The notes below the pieces were generated by a model. It saw only the letters and a list, made by a program, of their open reading frames with translations, was not told the origin of the DNA and did not search any database. Source: an uncultured Paracoccaceae bacterium (lineage in GTDB: Bacteria > Pseudomonadota > Alphaproteobacteria > Rhodobacterales > Rhodobacteraceae). Taken from it: DNA of 64,000 nt. The stretch is taken from positions 1-64,000 of the forward strand of contig CAKZTM010000041.1 in NCBI GenBank assembly GCA_937920555.1, read 5' to 3'. Position numbers and translations under genes: made by a program. Every line of letters begins with the position of its first letter. Position 1 is the first letter of the stretch. Below, piece by piece: positions 23,832-33,092 of the stretch.

Positions 23832-25616
23832 ATGATAAGTCTTTTGTTTACATCGCCACTGGCCCCTGCCGTCCTGACACTTGCGGTCGTGGTGTTGATG
23901 TTCATCATGTTCGCCCGCGAGAGCTACCCCACCGAGGTGGTGGCCATGGCCGGGGTCTCCATCCTGCTGATCAGCGGTGTTTTACCGTCTGACCGGGTTT
24001 TGGAGGTTTTCATGAACCCCGCGCCTTGGACCATTGCGGCCATGTTCATTTTATCGGGTGGCTTGGTGCGCACGGGCGCGTTGAAATCATTGACCGATTA
24101 CGTGTCATCGCGGGCCGAGGACCGGCCTGTTTTCGTGATCATAGCGCTGGCCCTTTTGATCCTGACCGCGTCCGCCTTCATGAACAACACGCCCGTGGTG
24201 GTGATGTTGATCCCGGTGGTCATTCAGGTGGCCAAGACCTTCAAAGTGGCGCCCTCAAAAATGCTGATCCCGCTGTCTTACACAGCCATTTTGGGCGGAA
24301 TGTGCACGTTGATTGGCACCTCGACCAATTTGCTGGTCGACGGCGTGGCCCGGTCGCAGGGGATGCAGGCGTTCTCGTTGTTCGAAGTGACGCCTTTGGC
24401 GGTCATTCTGGCGGGATTTGGGCTGTTATATCTGCGCATCTTCGCGCCGCGCCTGTTGCCGGACCGGACGTCTATGGCGGGGATGCTGGGGCGCAAAAGC
24501 TCGATGAAGTTTTTCACCCAAGTGGTGGTGCCTCAGGGCAGCTCATTGATTGACCAAAAGATCACTGATGCAGCGGCCTTCAAGCGTCCCGATGTGCGGG
24601 TGATTGACGTGCTGCGCGGGGATTTATCATTGCGCCGGGATATCGCAAATGTGGTGCTCCTTCAGGGGGACCGGATCGTGTTGCGCACCGGTGTCGGCGA
24701 ATTGTTGTCGATCACCGGCGAGGAGGAAGGTGTGGAGCCTGTGGACCGCATCGACAGTCGCGAGACATCGACCGTGGAGGCCTTGATCACCCCCGCCTGT
24801 CGCATGGTGGGGCGGTCCTTGGGCGATCTGCGTTTGCGCAGGCGCTACGGCGTGTATGTTTTGGCGGTACACCGGCAGGACCAAAATATCGGCACCGGAC
24901 TTGACGAGATTGAGTTGCGCGTGGGCGATACGATCTTGATTGAGGGGGCCGAGGACGACATCGCACTTATGGCCCGCGAGATGAATTTGGGCGATGTCAC
25001 GGCCCCCACCGCGCAGCCTTATCGGCGTGCCAAAGCCCCGATTGTGCTTTTGACGCTGGCCGCTGTGGTGATCTTATCCGCACTCAATGTGGCGCCCATT
25101 TTTATGCTTGGGATTATCGGTGTGACTGCGATCTTGCTGACCCGCTGCATTGATGCAGGCGAGGCGTTTGCTGCCGTGGACGGGCGTTTGTTGGTGCTGA
25201 TTTTTGCCATGCTGGGCGTTGGCATGGCTTTGGAGATTTCCGGGGCGGTGACGTTGATTGTGACCTATTTGGGCCCTTATCTTTCGCTCTTGCCGCCGTT
25301 TTTGATCGTGTGGGTGGTGTATCTGATCACCTCGCTTCTGACCGAGCTGGTGTCCAACAACGCGGTGGCCGTTGCCATCACGCCGGTTGCCATCGGGCTT
25401 GGGGCGTCCTTGGGGGTTGATCCGCGCCCGCTGGTTGTGGCGGTGATGATTGCGGCTTCGGCCAGTTTTGCGACCCCTATCGGGTATCAGACCAACACTC
25501 TGGTTTACGGTCCGGGGGGGTATAAATTCACCGATTTCATGCGTATCGGCATTCCGCTCAACCTGTCTATCGGACTTTTGGCGAGCCTGCTTATCCCGAT
25601 TTTCTTCCCGCTTTGA
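23832..25616 (+). CDS. SLC13/DASS-family anion permease with two TrkA-C (RCK_C) domains
   Basis: 594 residues. About 11-12 membrane segments split by a central cytosolic block (residues about 215-395) holding two TrkA-C-like domains (MKFFTQVVVPQGSSLI...GDRIVLRTG and CRMVGRSLGDLRLRRRYGVYVLAVHRQ). Family signatures: AFMNNTPVVVMLIPV, LGGMCTLIGTSTNLLVDG near the first ion/substrate site, and ELVSNNAVAVAITPVAIGL near the second. The substrate may be sulfate, a dicarboxylate or another anion. Confidence 0.88.
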   Translation: MISLLFTSPLAPAVLTLAVVVLMFIMFARESYPTEVVAMAGVSILLISGVLPSDRVLEVFMNPAPWTIAAMFILSGGLVRTGALKSLTDYVSSRAEDRPVFVIIALALLILTASAFMNNTPVVVMLIPVVIQVAKTFKVAPSKMLIPLSYTAILGGMCTLIGTSTNLLVDGVARSQGMQAFSLFEVTPLAVILAGFGLLYLRIFAPRLLPDRTSMAGMLGRKSSMKFFTQVVVPQGSSLIDQKITDAAAFKRPDVRVIDVLRGDLSLRRDIANVVLLQGDRIVLRTGVGELLSITGEEEGVEPVDRIDSRETSTVEALITPACRMVGRSLGDLRLRRRYGVYVLAVHRQDQNIGTGLDEIELRVGDTILIEGAEDDIALMAREMNLGDVTAPTAQPYRRAKAPIVLLTLAAVVILSALNVAPIFMLGIIGVTAILLTRCIDAGEAFAAVDGRLLVLIFAMLGVGMALEISGAVTLIVTYLGPYLSLLPPFLIVWVVYLITSLLTELVSNNAVAVAITPVAIGLGASLGVDPRPLVVAVMIAASASFATPIGYQTNTLVYGPGGYKFTDFMRIGIPLNLSIGLLASLLIPIFFPL

Positions 25617-25717
25617 GATTTGCTAACTCTTTGAGTTTGCGCCTTTAAGTGCCCCGTCAGTTCTACTTTTCTAGAAGAGTAGATAAGTTGTTACATCGAA
25701 GGAGGCAGCTATTAGCC

Positions 25718-26950
25718 ATGTCTGAAAATCAAAGCGCCACAGCCGGGTCCGATCGAAACATCCGGCTTTATCCGTGGTTCCGGTTTTTCCAAGGTCTGAT
25801 CTTTTGGCAGGCGGTTTGGTTTTTGTTTTTCCAAAGCCGTTTGTCTGCCGCTGAGGCGGTTCTGATCTATGCGATCTACGATATCTCAACGACCGTCTTG
25901 GAAGTGCCGTCGGGGTATATGTCGGACCGGTTGGGGCGGCGGGGGACGCTGATCGCCTCGGCCATTGCGGGTATGCTGAGCGCGCTTTTGCAGTTTTTCG
26001 GTGGATCCTTTGAGGTTTATGCGCTGGCGCAATTGCTGCTTGGGGCCAGTGCGGCGCTTGCGTCGGGGACCGACAGCGCCTTGTTATACGAGTCGCTCTC
26101 CTCATCGGGGCGCGAAAAGGAAGTCGAGCACCAAGAGCTCAAGGCTTGGCGCTATTCGTTCAGCGCCTATGCCATCTCAGCGGTTTTGGGCGGCATTTTG
26201 GCCCGAACCATGGACACATTGCCATTTCTGGCCACGGCCATTGCGTTTGCAGGTCTTGTGCTCATCGCGTTTCGGTTCACCGAGCCGCGCGGTTCAGGCC
26301 GCAAAGGCGACCAGCTGCCCGCGCATATCACGCTCAGGCGGGCCCTTACCGAGCCCGTCTTGGTCTGGCTTTTCGCCCTGACTGTGGTGATGTATCTGTT
26401 TAGCCATATCCCGTTTGTCTTTGGGCAGCCGTTCATCGCGCAGGCCCTAGAGAGCACGCCGTGGAGCGCTGAGGCCCCATTGGTCAGCGGCGTCACCTCG
26501 GCGGTAATGATGCTGATGTCCGTGGCCACATCGCTGGTTGCGCTAAAGCTGCGCAGGCGTATCGGGTTGGCGGCCATTTTGCTGCTCGCCTTTGGGCTTC
26601 AAATCGGCCTGATTGGTGTTTTGGCCCTGACAAACGCCTCCATCGCCATTCTGGTTTTGACTTTGCGCATGGTGCCCAATTCGCTGTCACAGCCTTTTAT
26701 CCTGGCCCGCATTCAGCCCGAACTTGGCGACGGGAGCCGCGCCACTTATCTATCTTTGCAATCTTTCTGCGGCAGGTTGTTTTTTGCAGGCACGTTGCTG
26801 GTCGCCTCGACGGTGTCCTCGGATAGCGGACAAATGCCTTACGCCGAAATTCAAACGGTTCTGGGATGGTACGTGGTCGCGGGACTTGTGGTTTTCGCGG
26901 GTTTGGCGCTTTTGGTGCGGCGGGTGCCGTTGGAACAGAACTCCGCTTGA
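25718..26950 (+). CDS. MFS transporter
   Basis: 410 residues, about 12 membrane segments, with the MFS loop motif in [14 protein letters not shown] (near 65). The start is chosen at the ATG after GAAGGAGG, not the upstream GTG of the ORF track, whose extra 23 residues are basic and unlikely. The arrangement fits a small-molecule exporter; substrate unknown. Confidence 0.82.
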   Translation: MSENQSATAGSDRNIRLYPWFRFFQGLIFWQAVWFLFFQSRLSAAEAVLIYAIYDISTTVLEVPSGYMSDRLGRRGTLIASAIAGMLSALLQFFGGSFEVYALAQLLLGASAALASGTDSALLYESLSSSGREKEVEHQELKAWRYSFSAYAISAVLGGILARTMDTLPFLATAIAFAGLVLIAFRFTEPRGSGRKGDQLPAHITLRRALTEPVLVWLFALTVVMYLFSHIPFVFGQPFIAQALESTPWSAEAPLVSGVTSAVMMLMSVATSLVALKLRRRIGLAAILLLAFGLQIGLIGVLALTNASIAILVLTLRMVPNSLSQPFILARIQPELGDGSRATYLSLQSFCGRLFFAGTLLVASTVSSDSGQMPYAEIQTVLGWYVVAGLVVFAGLALLVRRVPLEQNSA

Positions 26951-27009
26951 ACCAAACCCGCTGCCTGACTTATAACCCCTCAAACGAGAACCAGATCGGG
27001 TGTAGAGAC

Positions 27010-27759
27010 ATGGCAGGCCATTCCAAATGGGCAAATATTCAGCATCGCAAAGGGCGTCAGGACGCGGCCCGTTCGAAGCTTTTCTCCAAGCTCTCTAAGG
27101 AAATTACCGTGGCCGCCAAGATGGGCGACCCGGACCCGGACAAAAACCCGCGTTTGCGCTTGGCGGTGAAGGAGGCAAAGTCGAACTCCGTGCCCAAGGA
27201 TGTGATCGACCGGGCCATCAAGAAGTCACAGGCGGCCGAAGGCGAGGATTACAAGGAAATCCGCTACGAGGGTTACGGGCCAAATGGTGTCGCGGTGATT
27301 GTTGAGACCATGACCGACAATCTTAACCGCACGGCGTCAAATGTGCGGTCCATTTTCGGCAAGTCCGGCGGAAACCTTGGTGAGACCGGATCGGTGTCGT
27401 TCATGTTCGAGCGCAAAGGTCTGATCGTGTACCCTGCTGACGTGGGCGACGAGGACACGGTGATGATGGCCGCGATTGAGGCCGGTGCGGAGGATGTTCA
27501 ATCCTCTGAGGACGGGCACGAGATTTACTGTGCTGACACGGATCTTAATGATGTGTCCAACGCGCTTGAGGCGGAACTGGGCGAATCAGAGACCTCCAAG
27601 CTGATCTGGAAGCCCGGCAACACGACGGAGCTTGATCTTGAGGGTATGCAAAAGGTCATGCGTCTGATCGAGGCTTTGGAAGATGATGACGACGTGCAAA
27701 ATGTGACGGCGAATTTCGAGGTGTCCGACGAGGTATTGGCGCAGCTTGAGGACGCCTGA
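27010..27759 (+). CDS. YebC/PmpR family protein
   Basis: 249 residues, starting with the family's [32 protein letters not shown] block. The ORF-track start in the middle of the preceding MFS gene is ignored. YebC-type proteins act as transcriptional regulators or, as shown for some members, help ribosomes through proline stretches. An intrinsic terminator follows 42 bp downstream. Confidence 0.95.
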   Translation: MAGHSKWANIQHRKGRQDAARSKLFSKLSKEITVAAKMGDPDPDKNPRLRLAVKEAKSNSVPKDVIDRAIKKSQAAEGEDYKEIRYEGYGPNGVAVIVETMTDNLNRTASNVRSIFGKSGGNLGETGSVSFMFERKGLIVYPADVGDEDTVMMAAIEAGAEDVQSSEDGHEIYCADTDLNDVSNALEAELGESETSKLIWKPGNTTELDLEGMQKVMRLIEALEDDDDVQNVTANFEVSDEVLAQLEDA

Positions 27760-27800
27760 TAGTTTGGTTAACGCCAATTAACTGACAATTGACGGTAATT

Positions 27801-27828
27801 TCTGCGCCACAGGGCGCAGAGATTTTTT
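27801..27828 (+). terminator. Intrinsic terminator after yebC
   Basis: Perfect 8-bp stem TCTGCGCC / GGCGCAGA with ACAG loop, followed by ATTTTTT. Confidence 0.85.
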
Positions 27829-27953
27829 CCGGCTTTGCCCAAATATGGCACAAATGTGTTAGAACTGCGGCCAGCGTGTGAGGGGTCATACGCTTTGTAA
27901 TGTAGTCTCGCGTATTTTTTTTGCGGGCCTTGCGTATTGTATAGGGGCTAACC

Positions 27954-28685
27954 ATGAAACATGTCGCATTTGTATGCGCTGCACTGGCTGTATCTGCTTG
28001 TGCGCAAAACTCTGAAATCACATCACGTAACGCGGATTTGCCGGGCATACCGACAACGATCAGTTGTGATCCTGAACCGGTTCGTATCTTCTCCAAATCC
28101 GGTGATTTGATTGAGGTCAAGCATCCCATTCTTCACCCGTCTTGTTCTGGGCAAGTGGAAAGTGCCGGGGTCACCAGAGCCGCTCAGGGCAATTCCGCCG
28201 GTATTATGGATGCTTTGCAGCTGGGACCGGCAAAATCTTACACAAAACGTATGGCCGCCACCGACGAGGCTGTTCTTGCGGCCGCCGACGTGGCCGCGGA
28301 CCGATCTGACGCGGACCATGCCGCAGGTGGCACCGCAGATGAGCCAAGCGCTGATCCGGTTTCAAATGACGATCATTCTGGCGACAAGACCGCCGGTGGC
28401 GAGGGCATAGCACCCGTGACCGAAACGGAAGCCGAAGCTGAGGTTGAGGTTGAGGTTGAGGTTGAAGCTGAGGCGGAAACGGAAACGGCGGCAGAAGAGG
28501 TCGTCGATGACCATGAGCCCGCCGCACAGGAGCCTAATGAGGCGCCCGTCGATGACGCATCAGAAGCCGAAACTGAGCCTCAAGAAGAGGCGCAGGAGGA
28601 AGAGCAAGAGCCGGTGGAGACCGAAGCGGAGAGCCCGACTTTGTCGAAATTGGACAAGCTCAAGGCCCATGCCGGCCTCAAATAA
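27954..28685 (+). CDS. Lipoprotein with acidic Glu/Val/Ala repeat tail
   Basis: 243 residues. Signal peptide with lipobox LAVSAC (Cys near 16). Residues 17-100 are an ordinary domain with two further cysteines (TISCDPEP and HPSCSG). The C-terminal half (about 115-230) is highly acidic, including a run of EVEVEVEV and EAEAETET encoded by tandem six-base GAGGTT units. The end (LSKLDKLKAHAGLK) is basic. It is likely anchored in the envelope with a disordered acidic tail; no family recognised. Repeat number may vary between strains. Confidence 0.7.
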   Translation: MKHVAFVCAALAVSACAQNSEITSRNADLPGIPTTISCDPEPVRIFSKSGDLIEVKHPILHPSCSGQVESAGVTRAAQGNSAGIMDALQLGPAKSYTKRMAATDEAVLAAADVAADRSDADHAAGGTADEPSADPVSNDDHSGDKTAGGEGIAPVTETEAEAEVEVEVEVEAEAETETAAEEVVDDHEPAAQEPNEAPVDDASEAETEPQEEAQEEEQEPVETEAESPTLSKLDKLKAHAGLK

Positions 28686-28692
28686 TCGTGAT

Positions 28693-28717
28693 CGGGAGGG
28701 GTTGCCCCTCCCGGTTT
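28693..28717 (+). terminator. Stem-loop after the acidic lipoprotein gene
   Basis: Perfect 9-bp stem CGGGAGGGG / CCCCTCCCG with TTG loop and only a short T run (GTTTC). It starts seven bases after the stop codon; likely an intrinsic terminator of moderate strength. Confidence 0.7.
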
Positions 28718-28871
28718 CGCCACGCAACTGCAACCGATTAAACACATTTTTTGGGTTTGACGGAATTTTTCTCCTCAATTTTGCCTTTTTACCGTTTTAC
28801 CTTGGCAATCAAGGACGGGTTCTTTAACCACGTTTAGAGATTTGTAACCGCTATCGGAGATTTTCGCGCGG

Positions 28872-29900
28872 ATGAACGAAATGTCTCCGAAGGCGGTACC
28901 TTCCGCACCCGACATCGCAGCACGCGACTGGCTCCGTGTATTGGCGCGCTACCGTGAACCGGTGGAGTGGCGCAGCGCCTTGGAAGTTGTGATAACTCTG
29001 GGGCCGCTGATGGCCATCTGGTGTTTGGCGTGGTGGGCCCTGTCCGTCAGTCTGATTTTATCCTTGGCCTTTTCGGTTTTGGGATCGCTCTTTTTGGTGC
29101 GCATGTTTTTGATCCAGCATGATTGTGGTCATGGTGCGTTTTTCAAAAACCGCAGCGTCAACAACTGGCTTGGACGGGCAATCGGGGTGCTTACACTCAC
29201 CCCTTACGACGTTTGGAAACACGGCCACGCGATCCATCATTCAGGCTCGGGCAACCTTGATAAACGCGGGGTTGGCGACATTTTCACCTATACGGTGGAC
29301 GAATATAAGGCGCTGTCTGCGCTGAGAAAGCTGCAATATCGCGCCTATCGCCACCCGATCACGCTGTTTGTCATTGGCCCGTTTTACACGTTCCATCTGC
29401 AACAGCGGTTGCCTGTGGGCTTTATGAAAGACGGATGGAAGTTCTGGATCAGTGCCATGGGCACCAATCTGGGCATGGCGTTGATGGCTTTGGGATTGAT
29501 TTACCTGATGGGGTTATCGGCATTTTTGTGGGTCTATTTGCCCATGACGATTATTGCGTCATCCATTGGCGTGTGGCTGTTTTACGTGCAGCACCAGTTT
29601 GAGGACACCCATTGGGACCAGCCCGAAGACTGGGACCTGCACGAGGCGGCGCTACACGGCAGTTCGCATTATGTGCTGCCGCAGCCGCTGCGCTGGCTTA
29701 CCGCCAATATCGGCGTGCATCACATTCACCATCTTTACAGTCGTATTCCATACTACCGGCTTTACGATGTTCTCAACGAGCATCCGGCTCTTGATAAGGT
29801 CAGGCAGCTGACCCTGATGGAAAGCTTTGCCTGTGTGAAGCTGCAACTGTGGTGCGAGAAGAGCCGCCGATTGGTAACCTACTCCGAGGCTGCTGCTTGA
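28872..29900 (+). CDS. Membrane fatty acid desaturase
   Basis: 342 residues. Three histidine clusters of the membrane di-iron desaturases: HDCGH (near 81), HAIHH (near 117) and HHIHH (near 279, in GVHHIHHLYSRIPYYRL). Four to six membrane segments. Resembles acyl-lipid desaturases of the FADS-like class (omega-6/delta type); regiospecificity unknown. It would introduce double bonds into membrane lipid acyl chains. Confidence 0.88.
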   Translation: MNEMSPKAVPSAPDIAARDWLRVLARYREPVEWRSALEVVITLGPLMAIWCLAWWALSVSLILSLAFSVLGSLFLVRMFLIQHDCGHGAFFKNRSVNNWLGRAIGVLTLTPYDVWKHGHAIHHSGSGNLDKRGVGDIFTYTVDEYKALSALRKLQYRAYRHPITLFVIGPFYTFHLQQRLPVGFMKDGWKFWISAMGTNLGMALMALGLIYLMGLSAFLWVYLPMTIIASSIGVWLFYVQHQFEDTHWDQPEDWDLHEAALHGSSHYVLPQPLRWLTANIGVHHIHHLYSRIPYYRLYDVLNEHPALDKVRQLTLMESFACVKLQLWCEKSRRLVTYSEAAA

Positions 29901-29931
29901 AGTCTGGCCCGGTCGCACCAATATTGTGACC

Positions 29932-30147
29932 ATGCATATATTTTTCCTTGTCGCGATACTGTTCGTTGTTGTCTACCTCAACCGGCACATGTTCGGATTT
30001 GGCGGGACCGGTTGTGAGTGGGTCGGTGCTGACACCGACAATGAGGATGGTTCGCGCAAATGGATGTGCAACCGGCACGGCACGGTGGTGGTCACCGAAG
30101 ACGGGACCAAGCCGCCCGATTGCGAGATCGACAAGACCGGCGGGTAG
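29932..30147 (+). CDS. Small membrane-anchored protein, unknown
   Basis: 71 residues from the ATG (the ORF track uses the GTG six bases earlier). One N-terminal membrane helix (MHIFFLVAILFVVVYLN), then a small hydrophilic part with three cysteines (GTGCEWVG, KWMCNRHG, PPDCEID) in a W...C pattern. Thirty bases after the desaturase, so possibly co-transcribed. No family recognised. Confidence 0.55.
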   Translation: MHIFFLVAILFVVVYLNRHMFGFGGTGCEWVGADTDNEDGSRKWMCNRHGTVVVTEDGTKPPDCEIDKTGG

Positions 30148-30154
30148 CGGCCGC

Positions 30155-30261
30155 TTAAAGCGTTTTGCTTTTAGCTTGAGCCGTACTGCATCACCGAACG
30201 CGTTGAGTTCTTTGATTTCAGAGAGCTTTAGGTGATCTTGGGTTTAAAGTGGCACGCTCTA
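30155..30261 (+). repeat. 107-bp dispersed palindromic repeat, copy B
   Basis: Second copy of the element at 23681-23787, same orientation and length. Here it fills the gap between two convergent genes, and its right end CTCTA supplies the stop codon of the minus-strand VOC gene (TAG at 30261-30259). Confidence 0.8.
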
Positions 30262-30639
30262 GGACGCTTCTGATACGTCAAAATCGATGTGCAGGTGGTT
30301 GCCGTCCGGATCCCAGATATTCACCTGCACTATTCCGAAATCTTCGATCCGCGTCTCTTTTGCGGGCACATCGTGTTTGCGAAGATGGGTTCGGAATTCC
30401 GCAAGGCCGGTTGCGGAAAATGCCGCATGTTCCAGATGCAGATCATCGCTGTGATCGGGATTTGAGGTGACCTCCACCAAGTGCACCAGCGGTTGTCCGT
30501 GGCGGTACATCCACGCCCCCGGAAAGCCGAAATTGGGCCGCGGTCCCTGCTGAAAACCCAATATATCCCGGTACCACTCAATCATATTTTGCAACTGATG
30601 GGTCCGAAGGTTGACGTGGTCCAGTCTTTTGATGTCCAT
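30259..30639 (-). CDS. VOC superfamily (glyoxalase/dioxygenase-like) protein
   Basis: 126 residues, one VOC module. Metal-ligand pattern visible: RLDHVNLRT (His near 8), HLEHAAF (near 70) and the C-terminal NIWDPDGNHLHIDF (His/Glu-like ligands near 116). Substrate unknown. It is not a clear methylmalonyl-CoA epimerase. Six bases after the DUF3052 gene, so in an SRPBCC-DUF3052-VOC operon. Confidence 0.8.
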   Translation of the reverse strand: MDIKRLDHVNLRTHQLQNMIEWYRDILGFQQGPRPNFGFPGAWMYRHGQPLVHLVEVTSNPDHSDDLHLEHAAFSATGLAEFRTHLRKHDVPAKETRIEDFGIVQVNIWDPDGNHLHIDFDVSEAS

Positions 30640-30645
30640 GGCGAG

Positions 30646-31050
30646 TTACCCTTTTCTCAATTCCTTGCGGATCACCAGTTTGAGGCCCGACCAGATCGCA
30701 TCCACCGCGCAGACTTTCACATCGACCAAGCCCATGGGCAGGCAGACGGCGCGGATTGTGTCCTCGGTAACATCTGTATCTACCTTGGAGGCTTTCTTGG
30801 GCCAACTCACCCAAATCTGTCCGTTCTGGTCCATGGTGTCGCGGAACCGTTTCAAGCCTGCGACCAGATCCGCCCGCCGTGTCACGAATTTATGCACCGC
30901 ATCGGGCTGGTCGCAATCGGGCAAGAGGCTGAGGCCGTAGCTGTCAATTTGCGCGCGGACCGATTGTGGCATATCGAGAAAGCAGACCCGCCAGCCATCG
31001 CGCAACGACAGTTTTTTGGCCAAGGGCGTGCCCGAGTAGTCGGTGCTCAC
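30646..31050 (-). CDS. DUF3052-type protein
   Basis: 134 residues from a GTG start (VSTDYSGTPLAKKLSLRDGWRVCFLDMP); the ORF track extends upstream through the SRPBCC gene, which cannot be right. The sequence resembles DUF3052 proteins (SGYSGTPLAKKLGIK-type start, later WVSWPKKASK). A methyltransferase-like alpha/beta fold is suggested for the family, without known function. The start lies two bases after the SRPBCC stop. Confidence 0.75.
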   Translation of the reverse strand: MSTDYSGTPLAKKLSLRDGWRVCFLDMPQSVRAQIDSYGLSLLPDCDQPDAVHKFVTRRADLVAGLKRFRDTMDQNGQIWVSWPKKASKVDTDVTEDTIRAVCLPMGLVDVKVCAVDAIWSGLKLVIRKELRKG

Positions 31051-31051
31051 C

Positions 31052-31558
31052 TCAGCCCAAGACTTTCTTGAACCAGCCTTTTTTCTCTTCTTCGGGGGCG
31101 TCCGCTGCGGGGGCGTCTTCCCCCTCGACCACCTTTTGGAAGGTCTCAAAGAACTGATCGGCCATCTTCTTGGCAAAGCTGTCAATCAGGCGCGAGCCCA
31201 GCTGGGCCAGTTTGCCGCCCACACGTGCATCGACGTCGTATGACAGTTCCGTGCCGCCTTCGACCTCGCTCAACTGGACCGCAGCGCCGCCTTTTGCGAA
31301 GCCTGCCGCCCCGCCTTTGCCCTCGCCGCTGATCGTGTAGCTAACCCCCGGCACCACATCAGACAATTGCACGGCACCGGCGAAATTTGCTTTCACGGGG
31401 CCGACTTTCTGGGTGACTTTTGCCTCAAAGCCGTCATCAGGCGAGCCGGTCAACTCGGTGCAGCCGGGAATGCAGGCCTTCAGGACATCAGCGTCATTGA
31501 GCGCCGCCCAGACCGTTTCGCGATCCGCCGCGATCACCCGGCTTCCTTTAAGTTCCAT
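31052..31558 (-). CDS. SRPBCC family protein (CoxG-like)
   Basis: 168 residues. The first 145 match the CoxG/SRPBCC ligand-binding fold: MELKGSRVIAADRETVWAALNDADVLKACIPGCTEL and LGSRLIDSFAKKMADQFFETF. The C-terminus (EGEDAPAADAPEEEKKGWFKKVLG) is an acidic linker plus amphipathic basic end that could touch the membrane. CoxG is an assembly factor for CO dehydrogenase, but no cox genes are in the window, so the role here is open. Confidence 0.82.
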   Translation of the reverse strand: MELKGSRVIAADRETVWAALNDADVLKACIPGCTELTGSPDDGFEAKVTQKVGPVKANFAGAVQLSDVVPGVSYTISGEGKGGAAGFAKGGAAVQLSEVEGGTELSYDVDARVGGKLAQLGSRLIDSFAKKMADQFFETFQKVVEGEDAPAADAPEEEKKGWFKKVLG

Positions 31559-31622
31559 TGCAGTCGCTCCCTATTTCGATGCACCAGACATAACTTGAGC
31601 GCCCTGCCCGCTCAATGCAAAA

Positions 31623-33026
31623 CTATCCCAATTGGTAGGGTTGGCCGTGGCGCAGATCGTGATCTACCCGAAGCGCGTGGTTCATGGGCGGGACCGAGCG
31701 CTGGTGGCAGCCGGTCCGCTCGCAGGTCCGGCACGACACACCAATGGGCTCAAAGGCGCGGGTGTTCTCCAGATCAAGACCATCCGCATAGACGAGCGCT
31801 TTGGCATGGCGGACCTCGCAGCCCAGACCGATCGCGAAACGCTGGATCGGTGCGCCAAAATGCGTGCCGGGCTTAGAGACATCGCGGGCCAGACACAAAT
31901 AGCGCAGCCCGTCGGGGGTTTCGGCCAATTGACGCAGGAATTGCCCGGGCGTCTCGAAGGCCGCATGCACATTCCACAGCGGGCAGGCCCCGCCATAGCG
32001 GGCAAATTGCAGCTTGGTGGCCGAGTGGCGTTTGGTGATGGTTCCGGCCCGGTCAACGCGCACAAAGAAGAACGGAATGCCCTTGTGATTGGGCCGCTGG
32101 AGGGTTGAGAGGCGTTGGGCCACCTGCTCGATCGAGGCACCAAACTGGGTGGACAGGACGTCCAGATCGTGGCGGTGCTGAGCGGCGGCGGAGCGAAACT
32201 CCGCGTAGGGCAGGATGGCGGCACCGGCGAAGTAGTTTGCCAGACCGATTTTGGCGATGGCGCGGGCTTCCTCGGAGCGGAACGGTCCAAGATCGAGCGT
32301 GGCATCAATCAGATCGCCATGGGCGGTCAGCGCGATCTGGTGGGCCATCTGAAACGCCTGCGTGGCCGGGAGGGTATTTGCCCCGAGGTAGAGGGTTTTG
32401 GTATCCGCATCGAAACGGCGCAATGGGCCATCTGCGATCTGGGTACCAATCCCGTGTCTGTCCTTGAGCCATTTGGCACCGGCGACCAGTTTGTGGGGGC
32501 CGGAAAAACCACAGGATTTGGCAAAATTTTCCGCCGCCCGGTCCACAGGGTCCACATAATTGTCGCAATAGTGAAAGAAATCGCGCACCTCTTCCCACGG
32601 GGTCGCGGCCAAATCATGGGCCTTTTCACCCAGGGCCTGATCAAGTGCGGCAAAGCGCTGGGTCGTTTCGCGGTGGGTTCGGTATAGGGTCAAAAGCGCA
32701 TGGGCCAAGCTGGGCGCATTGGACGCGATCAGGCGCAGGTCATCGTCATGGGGCCGGGTCGCATCAAAGAGCGGATCGGCCAGCGTCTCGCTGAGGTCGG
32801 CCACAATCCGGTTGGCTTCATCCGCGGATAATGTACGCACGTCAAAGCCGAATTCCTGCACCAGTTTGAGCACCACTGCGGCAGAAAGCGGCCTGTGGTT
32901 GCGTTCCATCTGATTGAGATATGAGAGTGATACGCCCAGCGAGGAGGCGAATTCTTTCTGGGTCTTTCCGGTTTGCAATCGGGCTTCGCGCAGCTTCACA
33001 CCGGCATAGATTTTTTCCGCGCGCAT
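31623..33026 (-). CDS. pccR: PccR-type short-chain acyl-CoA regulator (ScfR family)
   Basis: 467 residues. N-terminal Xre helix-turn-helix (KLREARLQTGKTQKEFASSLGVSLSYLNQMERN), a middle IrrE/ImmA-like peptidase domain (QMAHQIALTAHGDLID...ARAIAKIGLANYFAGAAILPY) and a C-terminal DUF2083-type domain with cysteines CRTCERTGCHQRSVPP that may bind a metal. ScfR proteins respond to short-chain acyl-CoAs; PccR of Rhodobacter sphaeroides controls propionyl-CoA carboxylation. AGGAGG precedes the ATG. Its upstream region has TTTGCAA-type sites, so it may autoregulate. Confidence 0.88.
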   Translation of the reverse strand: MRAEKIYAGVKLREARLQTGKTQKEFASSLGVSLSYLNQMERNHRPLSAAVVLKLVQEFGFDVRTLSADEANRIVADLSETLADPLFDATRPHDDDLRLIASNAPSLAHALLTLYRTHRETTQRFAALDQALGEKAHDLAATPWEEVRDFFHYCDNYVDPVDRAAENFAKSCGFSGPHKLVAGAKWLKDRHGIGTQIADGPLRRFDADTKTLYLGANTLPATQAFQMAHQIALTAHGDLIDATLDLGPFRSEEARAIAKIGLANYFAGAAILPYAEFRSAAAQHRHDLDVLSTQFGASIEQVAQRLSTLQRPNHKGIPFFFVRVDRAGTITKRHSATKLQFARYGGACPLWNVHAAFETPGQFLRQLAETPDGLRYLCLARDVSKPGTHFGAPIQRFAIGLGCEVRHAKALVYADGLDLENTRAFEPIGVSCRTCERTGCHQRSVPPMNHALRVDHDLRHGQPYQLG

Positions 33027-33041
33027 GGTCCCTCCTAAATG

Positions 33042-33081
33042 AGTTGCGAAGGATTAGCTGAAATTTTGCGAAGTTGCAAAG
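33042..33081. promoter_or_regulatory. Candidate PccR site upstream of pccR
   Basis: GTTGCGAAGG (33042-33051) and TTTTGCGAAGTTGCAAAG (33063-33080) resemble the GCAAATTTGC repeats at the pccB promoter and lie between the MFS stop and the pccR start. Autoregulation is a reasonable reading. Confidence 0.4.
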
Positions 33082-33092
33082 TTTGGTCAGGA

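Noticed and set aside
30259-30639. Methylmalonyl-CoA epimerase identity of the VOC protein
   Set aside because: It would complete the pathway, but its N-terminus and metal-ligand spacing look like a generic VOC protein, and it sits with DUF3052 and SRPBCC genes, not with pccAB or the mutase.
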